A DNA stretch of 64,000 nt from an uncultured Candidatus Woesearchaeota archaeon (GTDB taxonomy: Archaea; Nanobdellota; Nanobdellia; UBA10117). The DNA is taken from positions 79,146-143,145 of the forward strand of contig CAIPHS010000007.1 in the NCBI GenBank assembly GCA_903864915.1, written 5' to 3'. Positions 27,378 to 36,427 of the stretch are shown here, one piece after another; positions within the stretch are counted from its first letter, which is position 1, and every line of letters starts with the position of its first letter. The translations under genes and the position numbers were made by a program. The notes under the pieces are model-generated. The model worked only from the letters and a program-made list of their open reading frames with translations, made no database searches and was not told the origin of the DNA.

Positions 27378-29315
27378 TTACTTCAAAGCCTTCTCGATAT
27401 CTTCAAAAGCTTTTTTAGAAATGCGCTTTGCCCTTTTCCTGTGCACTTTTGGGATTTTCTTTGGCTTTTTGACCTTTGGCTCTTCCAATACAACTGATTC
27501 TTGCGATTCCTGCTTTGCTTGCAGCTTCTCAGTTGTGATTTCTGCCTCTTGCTTTATCCTTTCTATCCTTTCCTGCAGATTTACCAGCGCGGCAGGCAAC
27601 TGTGCTCTGGATGCTGAAAATTTTGGCATTGAAGGCATCTCGGGTATCTTGATATGTGGTATCTTGAGTGCCTTGTAAGCTGGGATGGTTGTCGTCCTAG
27701 CCCTATGAGCTGAATAGCGTAAGCCCAAAGTCATTATTATTATCATCAGAATAAACAGAGTGACAAATAAAACAGGGAATTGGAATTTCGTTTCTACAAC
27801 AGGCGGCGTTGGCGCGGTTGTTGGCGGTGGCGTGGTTGGGACAGCAACAGGAGCAACTTTCTCTGCAACTATCGCAAACAGGCTCAGACTGCTTGCTGTG
27901 CTTTCAAAGAAGAAATAATTGGAATCCTCCGAGACTAATTTGGTTGGTAATTTAACCCAACCACTATCGGTCAGCTTCTGCAAGCTCACCCCTTCTGTGG
28001 TAAATCCTTTCGAAGCCAATTCAGTTTTTGACACTTTGTATTGCATCAAGACATTGCTGAATGAGGCCTCTGGAATGTTATGTTCGAACTTGAAATAGCC
28101 AAGAGTTGTTCCTGACGGTTTTGACGGTGGGTTTGCAACAGATTCATTTCCATAAGTCTTTATTCTGGCACCAATCACTAATTTTGAAACTGCTATATCC
28201 ACTTCTCTCAGTGGCGTACATTCGTGATAATACACTAATTTGATTGGCTGTGCAGGCGTAGCGCTACCGTCATATGTGCTCACCCATGTGCAAGGCCATT
28301 CAGATGTCGTAACGTTACCAAATGCTGCTCCTGTTGGAACTGGTGCTGCACAATCTGCGGGACAGTTAGCAGCGTTTTCTCCAGAAACGGAGTCGCAAAC
28401 ACTGTTGCCACAATCATAATTACCGCAAGTTTGTGACTGTCTGTTGCAAATCAGCCCGGAACTACAGCTGTCCTGCTGTCCGTAACAATCAGAGCATGCG
28501 CAGCCTTCGCCCATATCGCAGTTGGAATCTGGTGAGCCTATGCAACCTGCCGTTCCGCTATCAGTTACTGCGCAATTAGCACTGCACGTCCCATCCTGGC
28601 AAAGGGCCTGGCCTGCAGAGCATTCTGTTTGCCCCACATCAATCCCATTAACAAAGAAGGAGAAGTTTGCTGGTTTTTGGAAAATAACATACTGGCCTGG
28701 CTGCACTATGCTGCCGTTCACCACGTTGCCAGAGCCATCTTTTATTCCTAATGCAATGAATGATTTTGTTTCAGTGATTTTGTTACCGGAGTTATCATAA
28801 ACTTTAGTCACGCTCAAATTCAGGTTGCTGCCTGATGCTTTGTAATTAACAGTAAAGTTACCTGCAAGCCAGCCATCAGCCTTTGACAGCTGCGTGAATT
28901 CGTCATCAGAAGACAAAGTATTATCTGCTGAATAAACGACTGTTGGGATTCCTGGATAGTATGCTGCACTTGTCGAGAAATCCAAATCAACTTTTGCGCA
29001 GCCGCTTCCATTAACTGATAAAATCCTCAGCAAATTGCCAAACGGCCCGCCAATGCCAGAATTTATCTGCACGTAAGAATCGTTTGCCTTGTAAACATAA
29101 CCCACATATTTGTTTGCAGTAACGCCACAAACATCTAGAACAGCATTTTTATTTATTCCAGAATCTATATAGGATTTTGAAGCGTTGTCGTACTGCAAAC
29201 TGAGCACGTTATTATTCACGTCAACGATTTTTCCAGACGTTATAGCATAAGCTGGCAAAGCAAATACTGCCAGCATCGCCAGCAATACTAATCCAAGCTT
29301 CAGTAGTTTAGCCAT
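27378..29315 (-). CDS. Secreted/membrane-anchored surface protein with Cys-rich region and C-terminal TM
   Basis: Signal peptide; ~15-Cys segment CSAGQALCQDGTC...CPADC; C-terminal TM followed by basic cytoplasmic tail. Confidence 0.75.
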   Translation of the reverse strand: MAKLLKLGLVLLAMLAVFALPAYAITSGKIVDVNNNVLSLQYDNASKSYIDSGINKNAVLDVCGVTANKYVGYVYKANDSYVQINSGIGGPFGNLLRILSVNGSGCAKVDLDFSTSAAYYPGIPTVVYSADNTLSSDDEFTQLSKADGWLAGNFTVNYKASGSNLNLSVTKVYDNSGNKITETKSFIALGIKDGSGNVVNGSIVQPGQYVIFQKPANFSFFVNGIDVGQTECSAGQALCQDGTCSANCAVTDSGTAGCIGSPDSNCDMGEGCACSDCYGQQDSCSSGLICNRQSQTCGNYDCGNSVCDSVSGENAANCPADCAAPVPTGAAFGNVTTSEWPCTWVSTYDGSATPAQPIKLVYYHECTPLREVDIAVSKLVIGARIKTYGNESVANPPSKPSGTTLGYFKFEHNIPEASFSNVLMQYKVSKTELASKGFTTEGVSLQKLTDSGWVKLPTKLVSEDSNYFFFESTASSLSLFAIVAEKVAPVAVPTTPPPTTAPTPPVVETKFQFPVLFVTLFILMIIIMTLGLRYSAHRARTTTIPAYKALKIPHIKIPEMPSMPKFSASRAQLPAALVNLQERIERIKQEAEITTEKLQAKQESQESVVLEEPKVKKPKKIPKVHRKRAKRISKKAFEDIEKALK

Positions 29316-30997
29316 TTTTTGACTGTTGAGTATATTCTGTAAACTAATCCATATGCTGAATTGATTACATCCTGGTTATTCACATTGATTTGCTGCGTAG
29401 GATCATCTGGCGTAAGGCTGCCAACTGTCAGATTTTTGGTAAGTCTATAAGTGCTGTCTGAGGTATACAATTCCACATACAAGGAATAATTGCCAGTGAA
29501 ATAATTAGCAATGTCTGGCTCGTCTGCAATCATCTTGTTTCCAGTCGGTATTATAGTGAATTCGCGCCATCCTGAGCTGTTCAGCTTCACCTCAGCTATC
29601 GAATAAGGCACCACACTAATATTATTGCTGCTCTCATTCCAGAATTGCATAGGTATGAGGCTAGCACCATTCTTTTCTACCACTCTTACTATGCCGCTTG
29701 CGACGTCATTACCATCAGAATCTATAGCATGCACACTGAAGTTGTAAGGCTTGCCAACTTGCGGGAAGTTTGTCCCTGCTGTTCCATTGATATAAGTGTC
29801 CATGCTGTAAGTCTTTACTATAGTAAAGCCAACTGATGCCTGGTCATTTGCATGATTATCACAGTCTGCAATGCCTGCTGCTGCATCCTCAACTTCGATA
29901 TTAATAGTGTGTGCACCAGATGTCTTGTTTGTCAGGTTTATTCCAGTGAGAACTGTGGTGTTTGATGATGCATTCAGAAGTGAATCTATTGTCAGGTTTT
30001 GTATGAACGTGCCTCCAACTCCATCTTGCCAGACAGAAACATTGAACGGTGTTGTTACATTTACATTTCCATTGTTGTTTATCGTGATTGTTATGTTTAC
30101 AGAACTTGATTGGGAATAAAGCGGGTTTGTGGGCGTCAGGCTGACGCTGGAAGCTTGCAATTCCGGACCTATGCAGTATGATGTTCCGATTCCATTCAAG
30201 ACTGCAAAGCGGGTGTATTTTGCGCTGTCGCTTGGTGATGTCACGTCGGTTTCCAGCTCAACAGGCAGCTGCCCAGTTGCGCTTATAATTTTTGCACCTG
30301 CGCAGTCCACACCATATTGCTCTGAGCATGAAGCAATAACCATTCTTCTGTTAGCAGTTACGCTATAATTCCCATCAGCCTTCGATTCGGTTTCATCTCC
30401 GCTTTTAGTTGTAAATGTAATTGTTGAGAAATCTACAGTAACGTTGTGCGTCACTTGATTGTAATTTGCGGTAACACCATTGAAGCTGCCCAAAAATCTC
30501 CCCCTTGAATTGTTAAATGGATAGACATTACTCGGTGCTCCTGCATCCGAACCCCTGACTAGCAAAAACAGATTTGCCGGGAAAGCTGCAATGTAAACTG
30601 GAGGATTGTAAAGCGGATGCGTTGAACTAGCCACACCAAAGTTTGCCGGCAGGCTGGCATAACCATTTGCGCAAATCGAGTTTATGCTATTATCCATTGC
30701 CGTATAAGGTTTGGCGTTGCCGTCATATCCAACTGGGATGAAAATCCACGTTCCGCTCACATTTGCCGCATAAGCCACAGTGCCATACTGATCATCGTAA
30801 GCAATTCCGCAAGCAGCTATTCCTAAATCTGAATTTGGATCGGCATCTATGTAAGCGTGCTGCCCGTCTATGAAATACACATTAGGAACAAAGCTCCACG
30901 TAGCTCCGGATTCGGTGACAAACGCACCATCAACCGCGAGAGCGCTAGGTATAACTAAGCTGACCATCAGTCCCAGTGCCAGCAATATTGCTTTTTT
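29300..30997 (-). CDS. Secreted surface protein with CARDB-like domain
   Basis: Signal peptide MKKAILLALGLMVSLVIPSALA; ASSVSLTPTNPLYSQSSSVNITITINNNGNVNVTTPFNVSVW; many N-x-S/T sequons. Confidence 0.7.
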   Translation of the reverse strand, partial: KKAILLALGLMVSLVIPSALAVDGAFVTESGATWSFVPNVYFIDGQHAYIDADPNSDLGIAACGIAYDDQYGTVAYAANVSGTWIFIPVGYDGNAKPYTAMDNSINSICANGYASLPANFGVASSTHPLYNPPVYIAAFPANLFLLVRGSDAGAPSNVYPFNNSRGRFLGSFNGVTANYNQVTHNVTVDFSTITFTTKSGDETESKADGNYSVTANRRMVIASCSEQYGVDCAGAKIISATGQLPVELETDVTSPSDSAKYTRFAVLNGIGTSYCIGPELQASSVSLTPTNPLYSQSSSVNITITINNNGNVNVTTPFNVSVWQDGVGGTFIQNLTIDSLLNASSNTTVLTGINLTNKTSGAHTINIEVEDAAAGIADCDNHANDQASVGFTIVKTYSMDTYINGTAGTNFPQVGKPYNFSVHAIDSDGNDVASGIVRVVEKNGASLIPMQFWNESSNNISVVPYSIAEVKLNSSGWREFTIIPTGNKMIADEPDIANYFTGNYSLYVELYTSDSTYRLTKNLTVGSLTPDDPTQQINVNNQDVINSAYGLVYRIYSTVKKWLNY

Positions 30998-30999
30998 CA

Positions 31000-33900
31000 T
31001 TAATCCACACACGCCTTTATGATTGCAATTACTTTATACATGGCCTCGGCATGAGATTTGAGGCTGTCAGCCACAGTTGGATCTGAAATGTTTAAATCGG
31101 AGGTAAGTGGTTGTATTAATGAAGATGAGTCTATCGACAGATTTATCGTGGCCACGTTGCTACCTCCATATGCGATATTGAATATTAACTTATCGTCTGG
31201 TGTATTAGTGTATTTACTTGGTACCATATAGAATATTTGTCCCGTTTTTATACCTTGTGCAAAGTCAGTGCTATTTATACCGTTACCAGGCACACCTGCG
31301 GAATGCAAGATGTAGCCGTTCAGCTCCTCTGGCACTATATCGCCCTGGACTTCCAAGCCAGACGTCTGATTGATTAGCGTAATATTCACTCGATTTATCA
31401 CGCCTACCGAAACTTGCGGTGGCGAGTCATAAGTCCCATTCAAATACACTGTCAGATTTACTCTTTTCTCCTTTCCTAAGTCTGCCCACGCTTTCGAAAT
31501 TGAAATTATCTTGAACATGCTCTCTGCACTCGTCTTCAACGCATCTTGATTCGAAAATAATTTAGACTGCTTGTTCAGAGAAGATGTATCTGCAACTGTC
31601 AAATTCACCCGTTGTGTCACACCCAATGATGAATTAAGGACGACCGCAGATATTGAATAATTATAGATAGGTGATATTGAGTAGTTAGTTGGTGCTATCA
31701 CAAACTCTACAAATCCTGTGGCGTTTGACAATCCGTACGCCTTTCCTCGGTAAATATATCCAGAATCAAGCAGTGGCAGGAAGATGTTTCTTCCGTTTGA
31801 TTCCTCAATTCCAACCAGCACATTCTGCTGCGGGTCGCTGGTTGAATTTGTAACCAGCACATCGACTAAGTATGGCTGGCTGGTATTGGCAAACGTTGTT
31901 GTTTCGGCACCATCTATGTAGACTGTAAGGTTATAATGGGGGGGTCCTGCGATATTTGTCAACGGAAGGTAATCCCCGCCAATAGTTATGTTTGTGTTGA
32001 ATGGCAGGTTAGTGTCCCCTATGCTATCGCCAGAGATGTTATGCGGGTAAGTGCCAGAACCATCATCAGTTCCACCATAATCAGACCAGAAGTTCCCGCC
32101 GATACAGCTTCCACTAATTATGTTTTGCCCATTTGTGCAATTATAAGTTGTATTCCAGAAGTTGCCTGTGCTCGAATCGTCTACATTTGCTGTGTTATTG
32201 AGATAATTGTCATAAAATGTGTTATTATACGACGCTCCAAGATCGTCACTAGCCCATATACCGATGGAGTTGTTAGTAATCCAGTTGTGCACAATAGTAT
32301 CATAGATAGCACCATATCGCATGCCTATACCTATGTTACAGTCAGTAATGTTATTGTAAGTCAAGTTGTTATACTTAGAATCAACATCTATGTTAATGCC
32401 TGCCTGGTAATTAGCAGTCATCCCTGATATAGTATTATTGAAGACAGTGCAGTTTGTTGTGTTATAAGCTAAGGCGATACCAACAAGACCTTCATAAGGA
32501 TTACCTATTATAACATTGCTCGAGAAAGTGTCGTTATACTCAGTTGACACTCTCATCCCGCTGTCACCCGATAGAGTATTGTTGTATATGTAATTATCAC
32601 CACCACTGCTGATAGCCAAAAAGTAATTCTGATGATTTGACGTTATTCTGTTGTGCCAGCCACTATCTAATTCAAGACAATAAGAAGTAGAGGCGTTGAA
32701 TATCCAGTTATTCTCAATAGTCGAGTAATTTGTATTATCTATGTAAATATTATCATCATACTCATAGACAGTGCAGTTGGCAATCGTAACATTGTTTCTT
32801 CCAACAATGTTTATACCATAACCAGTTGTACCATTCATGTTATAATTATTGCAATTTAGCGTTATGTTATCAGCCTGGACATCGATGCAGACATTTCTTC
32901 CCGGTTGTAGTCCAGTCAAGTTCTGTGTTAGTGTATAAGTCGCGTTGGATATTGTCAGGTTTTTGCAGGCAGATACATCAGTCTGCACAACATCAAGGGG
33001 ATAAATTGAACCCAGCTGCGCATTATAGGTGCTGTCGTTTGAAGTCTGCACAACAGTGTCACCAGCCATTACAAGCATGCTGTAAGAGGAATCATTAATC
33101 GTGCCTCCTCCACTGGTCAGGAAATAATCCATCCTGTAATTTCCGTCAGTTATGTTTATAGTGCCAACATACGTCCCTATCCATCCCGCAGCATAGCCTG
33201 AAAAGTGCGTCACGCTAAAAGCCAATATTCCGCTTCCGCAAGAAATAATGCTGCAGTCCGGGCAAACTGTGCCGCTGCTTATTATATCATTGGCTGTGCT
33301 AAAGTAACCAGGGCTTTCATATATGAAATCCACAGGGCAAGTTACACCATACGTATGAATTATTGCGGGTGAATTAAGGCTGGCACCCATACTTGCAGAA
33401 TTGATTGAAACAAAACCCTGTCCGATGTTTACATTTGCGTCAAAATTTGCACCTGATGCATCTACAGGATTTTGCCATACTATTTTGCCATAAGCAGGGT
33501 CCTCCAAAGTGCAATCTGAGACCTGCGTTATATCAGGCACGAGACTGAAGTTAGTGGTTGTACCGCCAAACTTTGTATAAACTGGCTGGCACATAGGGCT
33601 TACTGTGCATGCAGAATCCGCACAATCTATGTTGCCGTTGCAATTATCATCGATACCGTTATTGCAAATCTCGGTTACACCAGGGTTTACAGCAGGGTCT
33701 GCATCATTACAATCTACAGGGCCGCAACCAGCACCCGTTATGTTGTAACTGTCACCATCACCATCTGTGCAGGTAGGACCCACCGCACAGAAATTTTTTC
33801 CTGTGCATTCTCCGGGCCCAGTTAGATACATGCAACCATCTGTAGATTCACAACTAATCTGATCCCCATTATATATTGAGCAAGATACGCAAGAGCCAGA

Positions 33901-34575
33901 ATTCCAACCACACCATACTTGTGGCATTACCTCTGTAGCTAGTTGTTCACCAAAAAATGGCGGAGGACCTGCACATTCTGTGGGATTAGTTATACTATAA
34001 CAATGTACATAATGTATGTTCACACATTGAGACAATCCTGTCATCCAATAACATTCAGGAGATGCAGATGCGCAAGAAGCACTATCGCAATTCCATGAAC
34101 ATGGCGGAATTGCTTGTGTTTTTACATTTGCTGTTTCCAATCCATAATATATTGTATAAGTCGTAGTGTCTGCTACCTGAGATCCCGTTATTGCGAGTAG
34201 TGGTTTCTCGGCTGATGAGTTTGCAATAGTCGTTTTGTAAACTACGTTATTTATTACGACATCAGCTTCCACACATTTTTCATTCTGGTAAACTTCATTC
34301 TTTGTCGAAAAAGGAACAGCGAGGCCATTCGACTCCACATAGACACCATCAGTGCAGTTGATAGGCTTGCTATCTCCAAAGATTATGTGCTGCGTGATAA
34401 CTGACTGCTCCGAGGTTGCTATAACTTCCGTCCTGTTTTCCCACTCAAGACCTCTTGCTGTAAATGCACCAACTGTTATTGGCTTGAAAATCATGAGCAA
34501 GGCAGCCACGATGGTAATAGCTATGATTACTGCGAAGAATGACTTGGTATCAGCCCCAATTACTCTTTTAATCAT
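31000..34575 (-). CDS. Giant surface protein: MopE-like metal-binding motif, NosD-like right-handed beta-helix, repeated C-terminal segments
   Basis: DGDGDSYNITGAGCGPVDCNDADPAVNPGVTEICNNGIDDNCNGNIDC; GYGINIVGRNNVTIANCTVYEYDDNIYIDNTNYSTIENNWIF repeats; TM N-terminus. Confidence 0.8.
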   Translation of the reverse strand: MIKRVIGADTKSFFAVIIAITIVAALLMIFKPITVGAFTARGLEWENRTEVIATSEQSVITQHIIFGDSKPINCTDGVYVESNGLAVPFSTKNEVYQNEKCVEADVVINNVVYKTTIANSSAEKPLLAITGSQVADTTTYTIYYGLETANVKTQAIPPCSWNCDSASCASASPECYWMTGLSQCVNIHYVHCYSITNPTECAGPPPFFGEQLATEVMPQVWCGWNSGSCVSCSIYNGDQISCESTDGCMYLTGPGECTGKNFCAVGPTCTDGDGDSYNITGAGCGPVDCNDADPAVNPGVTEICNNGIDDNCNGNIDCADSACTVSPMCQPVYTKFGGTTTNFSLVPDITQVSDCTLEDPAYGKIVWQNPVDASGANFDANVNIGQGFVSINSASMGASLNSPAIIHTYGVTCPVDFIYESPGYFSTANDIISSGTVCPDCSIISCGSGILAFSVTHFSGYAAGWIGTYVGTINITDGNYRMDYFLTSGGGTINDSSYSMLVMAGDTVVQTSNDSTYNAQLGSIYPLDVVQTDVSACKNLTISNATYTLTQNLTGLQPGRNVCIDVQADNITLNCNNYNMNGTTGYGINIVGRNNVTIANCTVYEYDDNIYIDNTNYSTIENNWIFNASTSYCLELDSGWHNRITSNHQNYFLAISSGGDNYIYNNTLSGDSGMRVSTEYNDTFSSNVIIGNPYEGLVGIALAYNTTNCTVFNNTISGMTANYQAGINIDVDSKYNNLTYNNITDCNIGIGMRYGAIYDTIVHNWITNNSIGIWASDDLGASYNNTFYDNYLNNTANVDDSSTGNFWNTTYNCTNGQNIISGSCIGGNFWSDYGGTDDGSGTYPHNISGDSIGDTNLPFNTNITIGGDYLPLTNIAGPPHYNLTVYIDGAETTTFANTSQPYLVDVLVTNSTSDPQQNVLVGIEESNGRNIFLPLLDSGYIYRGKAYGLSNATGFVEFVIAPTNYSISPIYNYSISAVVLNSSLGVTQRVNLTVADTSSLNKQSKLFSNQDALKTSAESMFKIISISKAWADLGKEKRVNLTVYLNGTYDSPPQVSVGVINRVNITLINQTSGLEVQGDIVPEELNGYILHSAGVPGNGINSTDFAQGIKTGQIFYMVPSKYTNTPDDKLIFNIAYGGSNVATINLSIDSSSLIQPLTSDLNISDPTVADSLKSHAEAMYKVIAIIKACVD

Positions 34576-34709
34576 TTTTCTTTCTCCTTCAATAAATGAA
34601 TAGCAGTTTCAATAACGTGAGATTTATTTCGATATTTCTTATTTTTTAATAATGTCTCAATTATCTCAATTACTTCTTTATCAACGGTTGCGGAAATACG
34701 TTCTTTCAT
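34572..34709 (-). CDS. Ribbon-helix-helix (CopG/Arc-like) regulator, 45 aa
   Basis: MKERISATVDKEVIEIIETLLKNKKYRNKSHVIETAIHLLKEKEK; TGA overlaps ATG of 31000..34575; absent from ORF track. Confidence 0.8.
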   Translation of the reverse strand: MKERISATVDKEVIEIIETLLKNKKYRNKSHVIETAIHLLKEKEK

Positions 34710-34723
34710 ATTACTTAGTAATA
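34709..34723. promoter_or_regulatory. Perfect palindrome TATTACT-T-AGTAATA overlapping the RHH start codon
   Basis: Direct reading; 7-1-7 inverted repeat. Confidence 0.6.
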
Positions 34724-34748
34724 CTTAATCCTCTTTTATCTTCTAAAA

Positions 34749-34764
34749 TATTACCTAGTATTAC
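34749..34764. promoter_or_regulatory. Direct repeats TATTAC-CTAG-TATTAC next to the TATA box
   Basis: Same half-site as the palindrome, 10-bp period, just downstream (minus strand) of TATA-like TTTATATA. Confidence 0.55.
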
Positions 34765-34800
34765 TATATAAATATTTGCTTTAAATTATGAAAACGATAT

Positions 34801-35631
34801 CTAATCACAAACCCAATAGCTACAAGATTTGGGGCTTGTTGGACAGTTCACAGAGAAATTACCTAGTGATATGCCATCATCATACATTATGCAATCAGAG
34901 CCGTTGTTCTCGATTATTGTTTCAGATGCCAAATTACCAAATGTTCCAGTATAAGTTCTGAACACCCCACCACCTTGCAAAACCATGGAAACCCAATCTG
35001 AGCCACGTGTTCCTAAGTAACCCCATGCCGCAGCACGCCAAGGTGGAATAAGAAAATTTGGGTAGTATGATAACCTAAGCGTACAGCCGTCTTTGTCATC
35101 ACATATTCCGGAAGCGTTAAAATCCGTAACATAGCCAAAAGGACTACCTGAACAGGTTACATTCACGCAATTGTATTTCTCAAATGTCACAGCATCGTCT
35201 GCAATTTTGGTTGTGTTTACGCAATTGGTGCATTGCACATCATTCGAAACACCTGACCTGTATGTATATGCTGATGATGTCATGGAATGTCTTGGAGATA
35301 GTATAGAACCATTTACTGAAAGCTGCAAATAATATTGCTGGTTAAAAGGAAGGTTTAATGTGTTTATGCTGCCCAATAAAATCTGAAAAATTCCAAATTG
35401 ATCAGGTATTATGGATTGTGTTTCGTTATACAACATGTTGCCGGCTGTTGCATCGTCCCAGATTGTAAAATTAACATCATAATTTCCAACTAAAGGCGCC
35501 AAGGTTGTGGCATTTCTTAATCTACCTTGAATGGTTATTAGTTGAGGAACTGCGGCTTCTGCCGCGCTTATGCTTGCCAAGAGCAAAACTAGCCCGGCAA
35601 GTAATAATATAGTGGCCTTACTCATACTCAA
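34801..35631 (-). CDS. Secreted protein with signal peptide, fibre/adhesin-like
   Basis: ITIQGRLRNATTLAPLVGNYDVNFTIWDDATAGNMLYNETQ; SSAYTYRSG. Confidence 0.65.
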   Translation of the reverse strand: MSMSKATILLLAGLVLLLASISAAEAAVPQLITIQGRLRNATTLAPLVGNYDVNFTIWDDATAGNMLYNETQSIIPDQFGIFQILLGSINTLNLPFNQQYYLQLSVNGSILSPRHSMTSSAYTYRSGVSNDVQCTNCVNTTKIADDAVTFEKYNCVNVTCSGSPFGYVTDFNASGICDDKDGCTLRLSYYPNFLIPPWRAAAWGYLGTRGSDWVSMVLQGGGVFRTYTGTFGNLASETIIENNGSDCIMYDDGISLGNFSVNCPTSPKSCSYWVCD

Positions 35632-35656
35632 ACCATAGAAAAGCGCATATATAAAT

Positions 35657-36025
35657 TTATCTTAGAGATTCTGCAGATGTGCTGAATTCCTTCAAAACCG
35701 TTTCGTTTTCAGCATCAACAATCAACAACAAACCCGTATCGTTGGCAGAGTATGTGACTTTGTAAAGTGTTTTTTCAGGAAGATTTCCGTAAATCGCTGG
35801 ATAGGTTTTTGCTTCCTCTTTTATCTGCGCAGCTGTCAGCATCGAAACATTTGTTGTAGAATTTTGGTATGTTCCCTTGAACTGCAGGACATTCTCATCT
35901 TTTTCAGATATATTCAAAGCCTTGCTGCTCAAATCTGTGCTTTGCTTGTTACGCAAAGCCACGAACGCAAAAATAAGTATTATTGCAACCGCAAACACTA
36001 TGAGGAGTTTGTAGACATTCTTCAT
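35657..36025 (-). CDS. Hypothetical membrane-anchored protein
   Basis: N-terminal TM MKNVYKLLIVFAVAIILIFAFVAL. Confidence 0.65.
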   Translation of the reverse strand: MKNVYKLLIVFAVAIILIFAFVALRNKQSTDLSSKALNISEKDENVLQFKGTYQNSTTNVSMLTAAQIKEEAKTYPAIYGNLPEKTLYKVTYSANDTGLLLIVDAENETVLKEFSTSAESLR

Positions 36026-36228
36026 GGCTTCTTCTCCCCCACCCTGACCTGACACTTAGGATTGTCGGCGGCGAGGGGCGGTAGGATGTGTGATAGCACC
36101 TGCTCGGCGGTCATCGGAAAGACACGTCCGGTCGAGCTTGTCTGCTCCCATCCGTCCGCGACCTTGCGGAAGGTCTGCGTGCTGCCGCGCTTGGTTGTGA
36201 TGTAGATGATGCACTCAGTGTTCTTCAT
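36022..36228 (-). CDS. Hypothetical 68-aa protein in a GC-rich patch
   Basis: ORF with composition unlike its surroundings; stop overlaps start of 35657..36025. Confidence 0.55.
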   Translation of the reverse strand: MKNTECIIYITTKRGSTQTFRKVADGWEQTSSTGRVFPMTAEQVLSHILPPLAADNPKCQVRVGEKKP

Positions 36229-36259
36229 GACTTTTCAAAGAAGTAACGTTTTAAATAAA

Positions 36260-36427
36260 TTATGCTTTGAATTTTTCCTTATCTTTAACGTCAATTTCCA
36301 GAATCATGTAACCTTCATAGCCACACTTGTCGCAAACCCATTGTTCTGGGAGGAACATGCCTGCCGCAGAGTTTGACAGCCTTATATCTGGGCTCTTGCA
36401 TTTCGGACAGATAGAAATCTTAACCAA
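36260..36427 (-). CDS. 55-aa zinc-ribbon protein (TTG start)
   Basis: LVKISICPKCKSPDIRLSNSAAGMFLPEQWVCDKCGYEGYMILEIDVKDKEKFKA; absent from ORF track. Confidence 0.65.
   Translation of the reverse strand: MVKISICPKCKSPDIRLSNSAAGMFLPEQWVCDKCGYEGYMILEIDVKDKEKFKA

Noticed and set aside
28380-28620. Cys-rich segment considered as a separate inserted domain or mobile piece
   Set aside because: In frame within a secreted protein, with no flanking repeats.
31936-32427. 163-aa plus-strand ORF inside the giant surface protein
   Set aside because: Antisense shadow created by Asn/Thr/Ile-rich repeat codons.
32100-32900. Repetitive stretch considered as tandem DNA repeat or CRISPR
   Set aside because: No constant repeat or spacer; periodicity is at protein level (beta-helix coils).
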